DNA of 64,000 nucleotides from Anarhynchus alexandrinus (Eukaryota > Chordata > Aves > Charadriiformes > Charadriidae). Where the stretch lies: contig VUYV01000062.1 in assembly GCA_008711295.1 (NCBI GenBank), positions 897,309-961,308 on the forward strand. The letters run 5' to 3'. Positions 25,255-38,577 of the stretch are shown one piece after another (positions within the stretch are counted from its first letter, which is position 1; every line of letters starts with the position of its first letter). The notes under the pieces are model-generated. The model was not told where the DNA came from, made no database searches, and worked only from the letters and a program-made list of their open reading frames with translations. The position numbers were made by a program, and so were the translations under genes.

Positions 25255-25760
25255 CTTGTTTGGCACATTTGTGCGGGGCTTGGGTGTCAAGGCTTGGAGC
25301 ACATCTCCTCCAGCTGAGGGCTTAGCTTCCCCGGGCTTGGGAGCCAGCTTTAGGTAATGGTGCAGGCTGGTGGCCGTGAAGAGAGCTGATGGGCTCTGCT
25401 GAGCAGCCTTACTGGGGATCCCGCCTCCTCACCTAGGAGCAGTGTTTAAACTGAGCCTTTTTGCCCTCATCCTTGTCTAACCTATGCTGCAGCCATGCCT
25501 GTGTCCTGGCTGATACGGACCCTGTACTGGAGACTTGATTCTCTGCCTTGGACTTGGACCTGTCTGGTGGTCTGGACTCTTGGCTAGTCCTGGTTTCCCT
25601 CACTGGATTTGCTCTGCTTGCCTTGCTCTGGTATGGTTGGACTGCAAAGCAAATCTGAAGGGGACAATAGACCTCCCTGTAGACTATAGGGAACCTGCAG
25701 ACTCACTTTGTTCAATGGACTTACCTTTCTGTAGCTCACTTTTTGGACCAACCTGAAGAT
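25255..25760 (+). other. Unclassified GC-richer, LTR-like block
   Basis: About 500 bp clearly richer in G+C than its surroundings, rich in CTGG, TTGGACT and GTCTGGACT motifs (densest around 25535-25640). It contains degenerate tandem-like echoes such as CTTGGACTTGGACCTG and GTCTGGACTCTTGGCTAG. The composition and motif style resemble solo LTRs of sauropsid endogenous retroviruses, but I cannot fix TG...CA ends, a target-site duplication, a primer-binding site or a poly(A) signal. No open frame resembles a viral or host protein. It could be a solo LTR, another interspersed repeat, or unique GC-rich DNA. Confidence 0.35.
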
Positions 25761-26830
25761 TTAGTACCCAGTTACCAGGTAAATATAAATTATATCTTTT
25801 TCCTATTTGGTGAGATATAAGAGACACTGGGGAAAAAGGAAGAAGTAAACCACACATATTGCACATAAATGACTCACAAGTTTAACTGTACCTAATTTCA
25901 GATCAACTTTACTACAGCTGCAGGCTGGATGGAGGTCTTCCAGATACATACCAGACATCCTAATGTTATATCCTTCTTGTGAAAGAAGGATCAGCTACAT
26001 TTTCCCCTTCTGAAACTGTCCACTAACTCCCTTATTTTTATCTGTCAGATCTCTGTTAGGTCGTTGCTCTGTCTAAAGCACCTTCCTTCCCATTGTTACC
26101 ATATATAATTGACCTTTTTAATAGTGACAGAGAACAGAGACGGAGTGTTAAGGGAACTTTGTATACCCACGCAGCAAGACTTCTGACTGCATCCTCTTTT
26201 ACTCTTGCAGAGAAAGGAGCTGAGAGTGTTCCAGTGACAATAAACTTAGTGGCTGTCTTCAGGGTGTATTAATATTTTTTGAATATTTTGAAGACAGCAA
26301 ACATTTGATAAGCATGCAGTGAACTATCCCATGGAATTGTTCTTCTGCAGTGGTAAATAATGACTCACCTTTGCTGACTAAGCAGTTGTTCTTATATATG
26401 GTTTCCAGTTTTACTTTATAAATGACTTTAATTTACCGTGCATTACATGGGTATGCCTCTAAATCCCCATGCAATAATTTGTGTCCTTTCCCTTGATAGT
26501 TTAATTGTTTATAATTTCTTTTTAAGGTAACTTCTTGATAATCCAATCCAACAACTTCTTTCCCTTGCTTCTGAATAATAAATCTTTAGGTACTGTTTAT
26601 TCAAATTATCCTAGGTACTTATTTTATAACTCTTTTGTAATCTGGGTAACACAAACAGTATTATTCTAACACTTCCTTGGGGAAAACAAAAAGCACCACA
26701 AAAACATATTTCTCTACATAAATACAAAACAGAACATTTAATCAGATTTGCTAATGTAGCTGAGAAATGGTCTGCGTGTACCATAAGTGGGGTACGTATA
26801 TCATGTATGCTTGCACTTTAGTTGGAACTT

Positions 26831-26850
26831 TACAGTATCTTAATACTGTA
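26831..26850. repeat. Perfect inverted repeat, 8-bp arms
   Basis: TACAGTAT and ATACTGTA flank a four-base loop. Such AT-rich short palindromes arise often by chance. Confidence 0.8.
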
Positions 26851-26864
26851 TAAGCATGTGTGTT

Positions 26865-26886
26865 AAAAAAAAAAAAAAAGGGGGGG
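26865..26886. repeat. A15G7 homopurine junction
   Basis: Fifteen A followed by seven G. This is a second homopolymer junction of the same kind as the one at 8164-8188, with purines here on the plus strand. Confidence 0.85.
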
Positions 26887-29800
26887 TTTAGTTCCAAAAA
26901 ATAAAGCTTCATCTTAATCTAATCTTTACAGGAGGTTTTAGTGTTCTAAACTCCACAAAATGATCCCTGGGACCTTAAATTCACCAGAGAACATTTGTGT
27001 AAAGAGTACTATGTGGAAAAAAAAACCCAGAAGGAATACACGTCTAAATAAATATGGCCTTCCTGTTTGTTCATGGTGGATCACTGAGAGTGTGAAACAA
27101 TATCTGAACTTTCCTTGCCTGTCAGTGGTATAGGAAAGAGAACTTTAGGAAGACAATCTTGGTGGTTTGTGAGACAGTGAGGTTTGCATTTTGATTCTGG
27201 TATTTCCTACTTGTCAAATGAAAGTGCTTGCATTCAAGCAAAAGGTTAGAGAAAACTCAGAAAGAAACATATCACATAATGGGTATGGAACTTAAAAATA
27301 AAACATATTTATAATTTTTGAAGGATAAGTCAGTCCTGCCAATTTGTTCGTGGAATTTTCTTACCTCTAGTTTTCCACATCTGACTCTTATGTCATTTCC
27401 TGTCACTTCAAAGATGAAATAGTGCATCTAATAGTTGCTTTGACCCTCACTAGCTGATCAAAAGGATTTTTTTAAATGACAATATTCAGTAATACGTATT
27501 AAATACTTTCTAGTTGTCAGTGTGATAGGGACTTTTTGAAAAATCTGTTTTGCTTGAGAAGAAATATAAAAATTCTGAATTTCCAAGTGTACATATGTAT
27601 CTGGACTGCAGGCCAATTCTGTTATAGTCTTTTCCTCCTTTAAGCCTTATGAAATGAATCTACTGTTTTGCATAGTTGCTAAATACCAAATAGATTAAGC
27701 TCATGCCACATCTTAAATCTTCTATTTAATCTTCACAAAGCTGTAAAATTAAATTAATGAAACAAATTAATGGGCATAATCCAGTCCATTAAATTTGAAC
27801 TTTTAACCTATGTAAATAGAAATTCACTGATTTTTATGGTAACAGTTTATAAAACCTAGTTGGTGGATGTAACCTCTTTGAAATGGCTGTCTTTTTATGT
27901 ATTCAACAGATTTACCCTTCATTTATTGCCATAGTGGTTTTTTCCATGTTCAAGTCACTATTGGAATATGAAATTTCTATCTGAATTACTTACTGTCTTC
28001 AAAGCATGCAATCCTGAGTGCAGAAATGTGTTTCTTTACCAATGCAGGCAGAAATCAACCAGAAGTTTACAGCCTGCTTCTAGAAGTAAGGCCATCAGCA
28101 CACTAAATTTCAAAGCAGGTGAATAGATGTCCTTATAAAACCGGCAGGATTTAATAAGAAAGATAGTTTTCATAGGTTGTTCCTTTAGAGGCAGATTTTT
28201 TCTAAAAAAAATTTCCCCAAAAAAACTTTTGGCATCCAGAAGTTCATTTAAGGCCTCAAGTCTCTGAATAGTTGGCATTTTTTCCATTTTTACTCTTACC
28301 TTTAGATTCAGCTTTTAGGATGTGAGAAAGCTAGACCTGTTATGATCAGCAGTAAGTGGAAACTTTTGTGACTTTGGCTTTTGTATGTTGTGGACAGTAA
28401 AAAATTCAAAAGTAATTATTGGAAAATTCGATTCAACATTTATAGTCCCTATTTGGCCAGTCATTATAAATTAGTAGGGAGAGGGAAGAAAAATATGGAG
28501 AAAGTAAATTAAAACCTGTGTCAGAATCAAATATGATCATAAAGAGTTTTATTAAAAATAAATTCTTAGCATAGAAGTGTTTCCTAAATTTCTAGTAAGA
28601 CTTTTTTTTATTTATTATTTTTTTCCCTCCTCTATTCCTTTGCTGTCCCCTGGTCTTTGATAACGTTTCCTCATGTGCCTTTTAATTTGTTCTTACTTTC
28701 TTAAAAAACAGTCCTGACTTACTATAAATGGATATAATTCCTGGGTGATAACTGAAAACTGACAAGAAGTTTGGTGTTTTACCTCTTAGCTGCCCTCACT
28801 TTGGTTTTTGGATATCTTTACTCTTTATCCTTCAGAAAGCACACAGGACCTTACTGGCTGTAGTCACAGGTGTGCAAATACACATTGAAACAGCTTTTCA
28901 CGTTTCTAACTCTTTTTATATTCCTCAGATAAATATAGTTACACCTAGGCATATATGCCTGCAGGATTGAGTCTTACTGAGATGTAATAAACAAGGGAAA
29001 ATTCCTGTTCAGGCAGGATTTGCCTTTTCTCTAGTGATGTTACATCACTTTAAACTAGGTTAGTGACACTGGGAATAGGAAAGGAAAGTTCAGTGTGTGT
29101 CTGCTTTCTCTTCTGAGTCTACTGAAAGTGCTTTCCTAGCAATGTGGGTATTCTCTCTGGTCAGTTCATCAGAAGTAGCTGAGTCAGGCATCATAAAATA
29201 ACTAACCCATATTCACTTGCTAAAAGCTCAGGCACATCATACTCATTTTTTAATTAGTTTACTAGTTACAGGTTTATTGTAGCAATAAAATATGCTGTAG
29301 CTCTAGCATGTCAATTCAAAAACGCTATTCCTTCTTCAGAAGGAGGCTCTCCAGAGATTATTCAAGAAATCAGATGACTCTGTGTTAGTGTCAACATGGA
29401 CAGTATTCATCTGCAGTTGCAGAAATTACCTTAGAGAAAATTGTGATTTAGATAGCTGATTGTACATATCTAGATTTCAAATTAAAAATCAAGACGTTAG
29501 AGTCCTGACTACTGATATTTCACAGAAATACAATTTGAACAAATATGGCTGTTATCACCAGTCATTTTTGAACACTGTTGAAGCTAAAGGAGGGGCAAGA
29601 GCTTAGTGTTAAGTGGGAAGTTACTAAGGTAACCCTCATGGGCATAGCTGAGAATGTCAGCGGTGAAGAATTGGATCAAGAATGAAACGGTTCTCAGACA
29701 AAGTGTTTAAGATTACTGAGGACAGAAATGAAGTCCAAAGAAAAAACTAAACAAACAAATGTGAAACTGGTCATAGAAAATCAAGAGAGCAGGCCAGAAT

Positions 29801-30164
29801 TAGAAGATGGCAACAAAGAGAGTAGTAGCTCAGGAGAGATATCTGAGTAAGAGTCTTATTGGTAGGAGATTTTGCACTGCCAACTAAGTTTATTAAATCA
29901 GCAACTAGAGAAATCCTGAGAGAAGAAAAGCATGTGATTGATGTGTGAGTAAAAATACTTTGAAGAAGATAAAAAGTTGTTAAATAATATTGATTGTGCA
30001 GGTGAAATAAACCACATCCATGAAAATCTGAAGTAACGTCTCCCGCTGAACAGGTCGAAAATAAACCTTTCAAAAGTGGATGATGTGCTAGCAGAACTTA
30101 AAATGGATTAGGGTGCAGGGAGGAAAACTGGATGGCAACCTACTGGTTGGGTGAGATTGACATA

Positions 30165-30480
30165 GTGCGAAGGAAAGGTGGCTGGAAAGAATGTACAAAT
30201 TACCGAACAATTTCTGTAGTGTTGCACGTCAGCATGTTAAAAGGCCTCTGCAAAGGATTTAAAAGAAAACAGTGTGAATAGATAGGGTAAAGTATGAAAG
30301 CCTCTTAAATGAGCGGATGGCAAACCATATGACCATGATTAATAACACTGTGAGAATTTGGGCAACTGCCTTGCTGCTCTCAGAGATACTTATTCGGGTG
30401 AGAAAAATTAAGTATGAGTTTATGAAGAAGGTTGTGAAGATGAGGCCTGTACCACAAAAAGAGGTTAAAGAGTAGTTTAA
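30165..30480 (+). pseudogene. Possible relic of a non-CR1 LINE reverse transcriptase
   Basis: One plus-strand frame reads KGGWKECTNYRTISVVL (about 30174-30224). It resembles the conserved finger/palm entry block of non-LTR reverse transcriptases (K-G, then N-Y-R-x-I-S), especially RTE- and L2-type enzymes. Thirty-five codons after the first K there is a stop, and the next part is unrecognisable apart from an RKQC pair of residues where a Q-C/S-G-F block would be expected. A different frame is then open to about 30474. The match is a short motif only. If real, this is a heavily decayed element older than the CR1 copies; chance similarity is a serious alternative. Confidence 0.3.
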
Positions 30481-33400
30481 TTATCACAATCAGAACCCAT
30501 TAATAAATTTGAAGGAGTAGTGAATTGTTGAATAGATGGGTGGCGCTTTGGAAAATATTTCAAGATTACAATTCTGTGCCTAGGGAAGGCAATCCTTCAC
30601 TAGACCTAGAGAAGGAGGTCAAGTGAGGGCAAGTATGTATGGAAAGAGAAAGAGGGGAAAATTGCAAAGGGCCTGACTAAAGGCAGAGAGGACTAGAGAG
30701 AAATAAGAATCAAAAAAGATTAGCAGTAAATAGACAAAGTTAGACTATACGTGTATTTTGTGTAGAAATATATACTTGAATACTGTAGTTATATTGTAAA
30801 CATTTTGGGGAAAAGGAGTCATGAATGAGGATGATAGTGACATTTATGGATAAATTCTTAGCAAAAATCCAGCTTCTCCAAATTTAGCAAAGAACTTCAA
30901 GATACTTCGGTGAAGTAACCATTGTGGTATACAGGCATACAGTGGGGAATACTTCATGCCAAATAGTCAGTATTACTGGTCAGAATGTTAATATTTTCCA
31001 AGGGGGAAGGTGTTTGGCAAGTACAAGAGATAGGCTGTGGACTCAACTTAATCTTCTTAATCAACTTATTAAATTTGGTAAGATATCTGCTACTACTATA
31101 GTTTTTCTTGCAATTTCCTTTAGTATGAAACAAAAAGAATAATTTCAAATGCAATTTATGAAAAAATTATCTAAAACTTTAAACAGAGTAGAAATTAACA
31201 AAAAATAGCTTTATCTGTCTGTGAATGAAAAATATATGTTCATTGTGTTTGCTGTTAAAAATGCGTTCATGGTAAACCCCCAAGCTGTCTGTCATTTTAG
31301 TTTGTCTTGTATAAATAAGGTGTCTCTGTTTAGAGAGAACTGTGGGCTCTGTTATTCATCATCCTGTTCACTTTGTGTTTTACACTCTTTGTCATGACCC
31401 TTTGTTTTTCACTTTTAAAGTGTGTGCTCATCAAAGAAAAGCTTGCCTCTGTATATGTGTTTGTGTTTGGTGTGTAACTCTTGCCATGGATGCAGATTGT
31501 AGGAAAGATTTAAGAATATATTTGACCTGAAAACTCTAGCTACCTCCATCTCTACCTATACATAGTCTTACAGACATGTATTTCGTGTTCAGAGGAAATG
31601 TGTATGAGATCTGGTAGGTGAAATGCTGCCCCATGAAATCAGTGACATGTTCTATGTTGGTTTCTAACTGACCAGTATTTGGCCCTGTAGAACGCAGTTT
31701 CTACAAGGGTGAAGATGTGTGTTTCGGTGAAATACAGGGAATCTATTTCAGTTCAGGATAAAATGCCAGAGGTACCTTGTGTTGGTGATGGGAGGAGTAA
31801 GAGGCTGCTCTATTGCTTGCTTTCTTTGGAAGGAGTTTGTCTCATTCAATAGTACCATAAAAGGTAACCTGAAAAAATACTTCAGGGCTGCTGACTTCTG
31901 TTCTGTCCCAGCCTAAGAACACAATCTGAATTCTGTTCTGATAGCTCAGTGTTTTTGAGGGGGCAAAAAAACGTGAACATCTCAGATTTGTTCTTCAAAA
32001 GTACCTAAATGCTTTAAGAGCTGTAGTAACCTTATCTTGCATTGAAACAGAAGTCTTTAAGTGCACATATTCTTTCTGAAAATGGGATTTCAGTGCTTTT
32101 GAAAGACTTCCCTATTAATTTACTTTAATTTAAATGGAATTGATCAAGGTCAGCTTGCATAGTACTTAAAGAGATTACTTTAGCAACTTCCACATTTAGA
32201 TATATGTTCATAAAATACAGTTAATTTTCTGTTTACCAAAACAAAAGCAGTTGATACGATAGGTCACCAAAACAGAACATATTATGTTTCCTTGCAGATT
32301 GTACTTTTGCATTAATGAACTGGCAAAAAGCCCCAGGGTATATAACAAAAGAGGTAATTATTCTTTTGTCTATATGGTTGAATTAAGTATGCTACTAATT
32401 GTTTCAGAATTACTTTACCACTGCAAATAGTTCTCATGAAGTGTTTACATCCTTGCCCCTTCAACACAGTGAACAAAGCAAAAATGCCAGCTGCTAGGTC
32501 TGTGTGTTTACTGACACGCAAGGAAATGGGTCTCCAGTTCTGGTAGTTTACACTGTTGGGAAGGTCACACTCCTAATTCAAGTCTCACTAAATTCCGTTT
32601 AAATTGAATGTAACTGCTATGAAACTGAGACAGATTGAGTAAACGAGATCAGAATCAAGCCTAATCCCTGAAGTTAATTTAAACATAGGACATTACTGCC
32701 CTTTATTTTTCTCCCTCATTGTCTCTCTCATCACTCCTCTCAAAATTATTTGTTTTTCCTTAATATAAATAACTGAGCTATACTTCACCTTGCTATCAGG
32801 AGATGCACAAATATGCTTGTAAGGTTTTGAAAATTAATTTCTGTTTGGTATTGGAATAAAACTAACCTTTTTGTATACATTTGTTAAGCAGAATCACTCT
32901 GAAACACTTGTTTGAAAACTGAATTAATCTTTTTCAGTCCCTTCTCTCACAAAAGCCTTGAAAGACCCTCACCAGTAAAAAAAGCCCATAATTCTGTCAA
33001 TATAGCCTTTAGTTGCAGATATGCAAAACTAGCATAGCTACTTCTTTTCTCAATACTACTTTAGTCATTCCTCCTTTAGGTCCTTTGTCAGCCTTGCCCA
33101 AACAACACTTTTTTAATCTCATTTCTTGCCCTAAACCTCACTCCATCTTTTCCCTCCTTTTCTTCCCACAAATACACAACCCCATACCTTTTCTCTTCAC
33201 CCACGTGTTACCTTCTAATTCAAAAACATTTTATTTTCATCAAGCACTTGACCTTCCCAAGCCGCTGCCATTCCCTGCTTCTTTGGGACCCACTGTACGA
33301 CACCAAAAAGAAAAGGGAGTGGTAGGAAAGAGCGTCAGTCCTTTGAGTGGTGCAGCTCTGCTCCTACATGGATAAGTTTCTCTTAAGGAGTCTCTCTCAG

Positions 33401-36400
33401 AAAATTTTAATAGGTTAAAAGATCAAAAGACAGTTTGTTTTATGCCAGTTCTCCAGTGCTGTACTGAATTTTGGAGTACTGTTACAGTACTGAGATGCTG
33501 CCATGACTGCCATTGCCAGAAGACAATATATGCGTGTCTGGTACCTTCCCAAAATTAGTTTTTTAAAGTTATGTGCCGTGTTTCTGATGGAAATGCTGAG
33601 TTTACATTTAGCACAGCATGTATGGCCAGCAATGCTTTTTTTTCTAGATTTTCCAAAACCTGCATTTTCAATTTTGCTGTGAAACATAACCGAGCACATG
33701 TTCCACAGCTGAACCTGTCCGTGCCAGTGTGCTGTGTGGGACTGTGCAAGAGAGCAAGCAGACAGAGCTCACGTCAAAGCTCGAATTTGGTGAAGGAAGG
33801 AAAGTTACTGACTGATCTCAGGAGGTCTTGTCCACAAACCATATCCTGGTAGATGGCTACAGAATAGCTCTCAGTGAAGCTATGAGCTTTTACTTTCTTG
33901 TGTAGGTTCGTATCTGCACTGAGTGCACCCAGCAGGAACTACTTTGGTATGACATACAGATGGCCTTTCTGTGTGATACACATTTAAATGGAGAGAGTCC
34001 AGTTCTGCAAAACAGAGCAACTGTATTAATAGAATAGATCTGTCTAACCATCCATCTGCTGTCAGAGAGCCCGTGTCCTGTTAAGGGAAGAATACTGATG
34101 ACTCTGCATGCTTTAGTATGATCATTTTTACTTGGTAGATTTTAAAAATTACTTGTGTTTCTTCTTTATCTAATTTCCCCAGTTGCTCACATTGCACCTT
34201 TTGCATTTATTCCATGATTACAGTTCCTTTCCATCTGAAATACACTTTATTCCTTTCACGCATTCTTTCTTCTTATTTTATGAAAAATGCTAACAGCATA
34301 TATTTTTTTATACTCTGTTACTTTGTTCCTGGCTGTATATGAACTTTTGTTAAATTCAGTTTACTAGTTGTATTAATCGGTGGCCATGCAGAGACCTCAA
34401 AGAAAATGACAAAAAGCAGAAAAATGGGGATTTATGCTATGAATGTGTCAGCTGCCATAAACTAGGTGTCACGGTTTGGGCACTAGGAGATACCTTACTA
34501 TACAAGCACCAGGAAGCTTCAGCCATTTTTAAAACTGGACTTTAAAAAAACCCTCTTTCACTAAGGTTTTGTATTGCTAATGCATATCTTTAGGGTTAGT
34601 TGTTGCTGAGGTGGGTTTTGTTTGTTGGTTTGGGTTTTTTTTTTTTAAATTTGGTTTTAAATAGATGCAGAAGAACCAAAATACCATAAGAAATCTTTTC
34701 CTGCAAGATTTCAATCCCAGTCTTGAAAATCCAGTATTTTATCATTTATGTTATAAATTTAATGTAGTTCAACCCTCTCTTTTTAAGTATGTTTTCCCTG
34801 ACTTCCACTAATAACTCACATTTCATTCTACTTATTTATAGAGGATCTGCACAAAAACATGTCTCAGCCAGACTCTGAAGCTCTGGGCCCGTAAATACTG
34901 AGAACTTTTTAGAAGGCTAATTCCTTCATTTCTCCCATGCCATAATTACTTTGCTCATTAAGAGATTGCTGCATTAAATTTATATTTGTATTTTTTTACA
35001 TCTTATATTTGAAAACATGAATGTATAATGTCTCCCTGGGACTCGGCACCATTATGATGAAAGATACAAGTGGAGTCTAAGATAGACATGTTTAATTAGT
35101 GAGCAAACTTGACATTTTCAGTGTTTAGACTAGACAGGGAAAAAGCCAAGAGCAAACTAGCATTTTGGGATGGGTTTGTTTTTTTCTTTTTAGGTAGCAG
35201 ACAGAAAATAATTGATTTAACACAAATCAAAATGAATTTTCTCTACAGTTGTAGTGGATAAAAGGCCATTAGAGTTAGGATTCAATGCTTAATCACAAAT
35301 CTAAATATTCCAAACACCTAAGTAGGAGCAAACATTACATAATTTTTGAGTGTTAACCACTCAAATTCTGTAAGTGGTAATGGAAGACCTACATCTTTAT
35401 TAAGAAAATATTTAATTCAGAATCAACTTCTATACAAGTAAAAAATTACCTTCTCATATCTATTTTCTTCTTTTAATCAAAATTTCTTGCAAATATTATT
35501 ATTCTTTATTTGCTCTGTGATAGCACAAATTTTACAGCATTATGTAAAGCTGTTGACATGAGGCAGGAATGGAAGTATTCAGTCATTTAATTAATTTGAT
35601 GAATTTCACTTAAGTTGATTGGAACTACCTTTTAGTTAGCTTTGAATCTTTCACCCATGGCTTCACGTACATTGGCTTGGCTATATCCTTTTAAATACAA
35701 GGAATAAGAATCTTGATTTTAATTTCTTTTTAAAATTGATTGCTTTTTATAGAAACATTGATTCCAATCTCGATTAACAGAAAACGTATGAAGGGAAAAT
35801 ATTCCTTCATTTGAGGTTCTAAGAAATTCTTAAATGCCTTAAATATACATGCCTGGATTTTTTATTCAGAGTAGAAAAAGCTGATCTTGGCTATGCGCTC
35901 CATGGCATGTCTAAAAATGTTTTTTTAAAAAAAAAGTCACTACCCCACAGTGATCATCCGTGGAGTTAGCTCTGGGACATACTGGGAAAGATTTTTTTGG
36001 TGAGGTCTGAAGTCAGCATAAAGCATTCACTTGACATTTAGCAACCGGCTGAAATAGAAAATGTAACATGGAAAACCATCAAATTCATAGCAGTGGTATA
36101 TTATTCAATAAAGTGTGTTATGGTACAGCACAAATCAATGAGATATTGGTTGAACATTTCATAGGGAATTATTTTCAAGCTAATACATTTGTGTGGTGAC
36201 ATTGATCAAATTTCAAAGAATTACACCTGTTTGTTAAACCCAAAGAAAACTAGAAAACCCCTTACATTAAAGATATTGGTATATAGATCTGTTGGTAATC
36301 CTTTTGTTCTCAGAAGCTGCACTATTTCAAAACAGGGCAGCTCTTAATTAGAACCAGCATTTTCACATCTGCTTCCAGGACGCTTGTTTGAATCTGGTCA

Positions 36401-38344
36401 ACCTTAGTTGGGTACAGTCACCAGTATTTGAAATTTGCTTAGACGTGGTGTGTTAACCTCATTTTCTGTTTAATGGGGCAAATAATCAGATCTCAAATAC
36501 AATTAGAATAATTGTTTCTGACCTAGACATTATTCACTGGCTATCAGCAGAGAAGTTGGGAACTAAATTAATAACAATAATGTAATTTATTACTAGTCAT
36601 AATAAAGGAATGTTATCTTAGGCCTGTTTTTCCTAACTTAACGTATGTTTAATCTAAGATTTGTTTAAATATTTCTAATTTGTCACAAAACCTATCGAAA
36701 AATACACAATAGACGCTGTTTAGAATGAAAGAAAGCCTTATATTCTGAATTTCTCTGGATAGTTGTTCCATCTTTCTTCCCCTTCTTTCTCAGTCCACGA
36801 GGTTCCTAATCCTCATACTATCTTTCTTCGCTGCATTGAAGTCTTCCACCTTGGAATTAATCTATACCATCACAGAATGTTACAGAGTCAGATCCATAGG
36901 ATATTATACTCCCTTCAGTGTTGTGAATGACTGAGTGACATAAGGAAGTCAACCATTTGGACTGGCAGATTGAATGTGTTCATCTGCATCTACTGCTACT
37001 AGTTCTATATAATATTAGTTAGTAGATCATGTAGGTGGGTGGTCAGGTTTTGTTTTCAACTGCTATGGACATTTTTTTCTCAGCTGGCAATAGAATTTTC
37101 GTTCTTTGGAAGTCTGTTATTCTTTGATGGGTAATGAGTGATTCAGTAGAAAGAAGTGGGAATAGTTCAATTTCACAGACCCTTCTAATTCAGGGTTAGA
37201 GGATGAAACAGAAGAACCTACAGAATCTGAGAACTAGGGCCCTTAGGATTTAGCTAAGGCCAACTTTCTCATCTGTGAAGTTGTGTTTTTCATTATATCT
37301 GACATTTTTTGAGGGTGAGTTTTGTTACAGATTATTAGCCTATGGCACTGGGCTGGGAAGATGAGACTTCACTGAGATACAGAACACATAAAAAAAGAGT
37401 GAAGAATTGAAATTACAGGGTTATTGGTATCTTGTTTTCAAGGTAGCTTGAGGTTGGTTTTGCACTGAGAGGAATTCAGCTTGCTTTTATGTGTGATACT
37501 ATGAAATGAATTCAGTGCCCAGTGTGCCCCAACACTAATTATAAAACTTTCTAAAAACAAAGAACAAACCCAAAACAATTCTTTGTAGCTTTCTTTCAGT
37601 GTTTAACTCTTCTCATGCATCTCTGGAACCACTGTATTTATTTGTACAATTAAGGGCTTTAAATGTGATCAATTACCATATGTATCTTGCTCTGTCCTGG
37701 ATTATGTATATTCATGGAAGGAACACAAAATATAATTTAACATCAGATCATTGCCTCAGGGAAGTTACTTAGGACATTTAAGAGTCAAGTACCTGAATTT
37801 ACTGCCATTAACTTTGAAGGGTGTAAGCCTATGTCAGCAAGAAACTAACAGCTTCCTGGGTAGATGCTGTGCAACTAATCAGGCAACAAACATATTAGAG
37901 TCATCAAATGTTACCAGCTTATTAAATAATGGGGAATTTAAGAAAGGAAATTTCTGGGTGAATTTAGGGAGAATCTTCTGAGCAGCCTTGAGACATCTTT
38001 GTTCAGCCTTCCTCAATAAATGCAGGGGACTAAGCCAGAGAGTAGATGCCTGCTGTCTGGAGGAGGTCTACAGTCAACAGACACAGGAAGGATTTCAAAA
38101 TTACCTTGGCAAATATCATTTGGAAAAAAAAAACCATAATTAAGTCCAACATGTATATATTCAAGGTAATATGTTGAGGCAGGATTACAAGATGGGAATA
38201 AATGGCTGGGTAGTGTTTTGCATCTGAAGGCTGTAAATTTAATGTGAGTTATCAGAAGTATTGTCATGAGTGCAGCAGGCGTTCTATGACATGTATCAGC
38301 AGATGCCTAACCAGGATGCAGAAAAATTTTTTTTTACTGTGCTT
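30481..38344. other. Non-coding AT-rich DNA, no recognised gene
   Basis: No recognised gene. The most distinctive part is a G-depleted tract at 33040-33270. T-rich runs with G interruptions (about 34617-34648) are present. Open frames, including one of 120 codons without an ATG start at 33013-33375, match nothing known. Confidence 0.6.
33040..33270 (+). other. Strongly G-depleted, pyrimidine-rich tract
   Basis: Over roughly 230 bp the plus strand is rich in C, T and A and has very few G, for example across 33104-33200. Because TAG and TGA both need G, such a composition keeps plus-strand frames open for simple compositional reasons and explains the 120-codon frame there. No repeat family recognised. 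Confidence 0.6.
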
Positions 38345-38428
38345 GTTGTTGTTAAGACCTCACCTCCAGTACTATGTCTAGTTTTAGTTCCTGGTGTTAA
38401 ATTTAAAAAGTATGTGTCACTAGAAGAA
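38345..38428 (+). mobile_element. Ancient CR1 relic, 5' segment, plus strand
   Basis: AGACCTCACCTCCAGTACTA followed by TGTCTAGTTTTAGTTCC parallels the CR1 ORF2 block for V-R-P-H-L-E-Y-C-x-Q-F-W, on the plus strand. The following AAAAAGTATGTGTCACTAGAAG parallels the K-K-D-x-x-L-L-E codons. Directly after this the similarity switches strand. Confidence 0.55.
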
Positions 38429-38431
38429 TTT

Positions 38432-38575
38432 TTACATATTTGAAGATTTCTCTCAAACCTCTTTAGTTTCCTTTCTTTAAAGTTGGATGACCCAGTTCTC
38501 TTAGCCTACTCGTAGTTGTGTTTCTGGATCTCTAATCTGTTTTTATCCTCTTAACTAAGTCTTTAAGTATGGGGT
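38432..38575 (-). mobile_element. Ancient CR1 relic, inverted middle segment, minus strand
   Basis: Read on the plus strand, the order is ATTTGAAGATTTCTCTCAAA, then TAGTTTCCTTTCTTTAAAGT, then GATGACCCAGTTCTCTTAGC, then TCGTAGTTGTGTTTCTGGAT. This is the complement of the CR1 stretch running from the ATK-M-I block through the YEERL-R-ELGLFSLEK-like block to the GDMI...FKYLK-like block. It occupies exactly the slot that is missing between the two flanking plus-strand segments. Confidence 0.55.
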
Positions 38576-38577
38576 TT

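Larger units (their letters stand above)
25761..30164. other. Non-coding AT-rich DNA, no recognised gene
   Basis: No recognised gene. Contains a short palindrome followed by an A15G7 junction (26831-26886). Open frames are short; a minus-strand frame of about 100 codons (29771-30073) matches nothing known. Confidence 0.6.

Noticed and set aside
33013..33375. 120-codon plus-strand open frame
   Set aside because: Starts at TTG with no in-frame ATG near the start; stays open because the strand is G-depleted and so lacks TAG and TGA.
36868..36900. ATCACAGAATGTTACAGAGT resembling a CR1 tail
   Set aside because: Only a few bases match the tail, and no CR1 3' block follows on either side.
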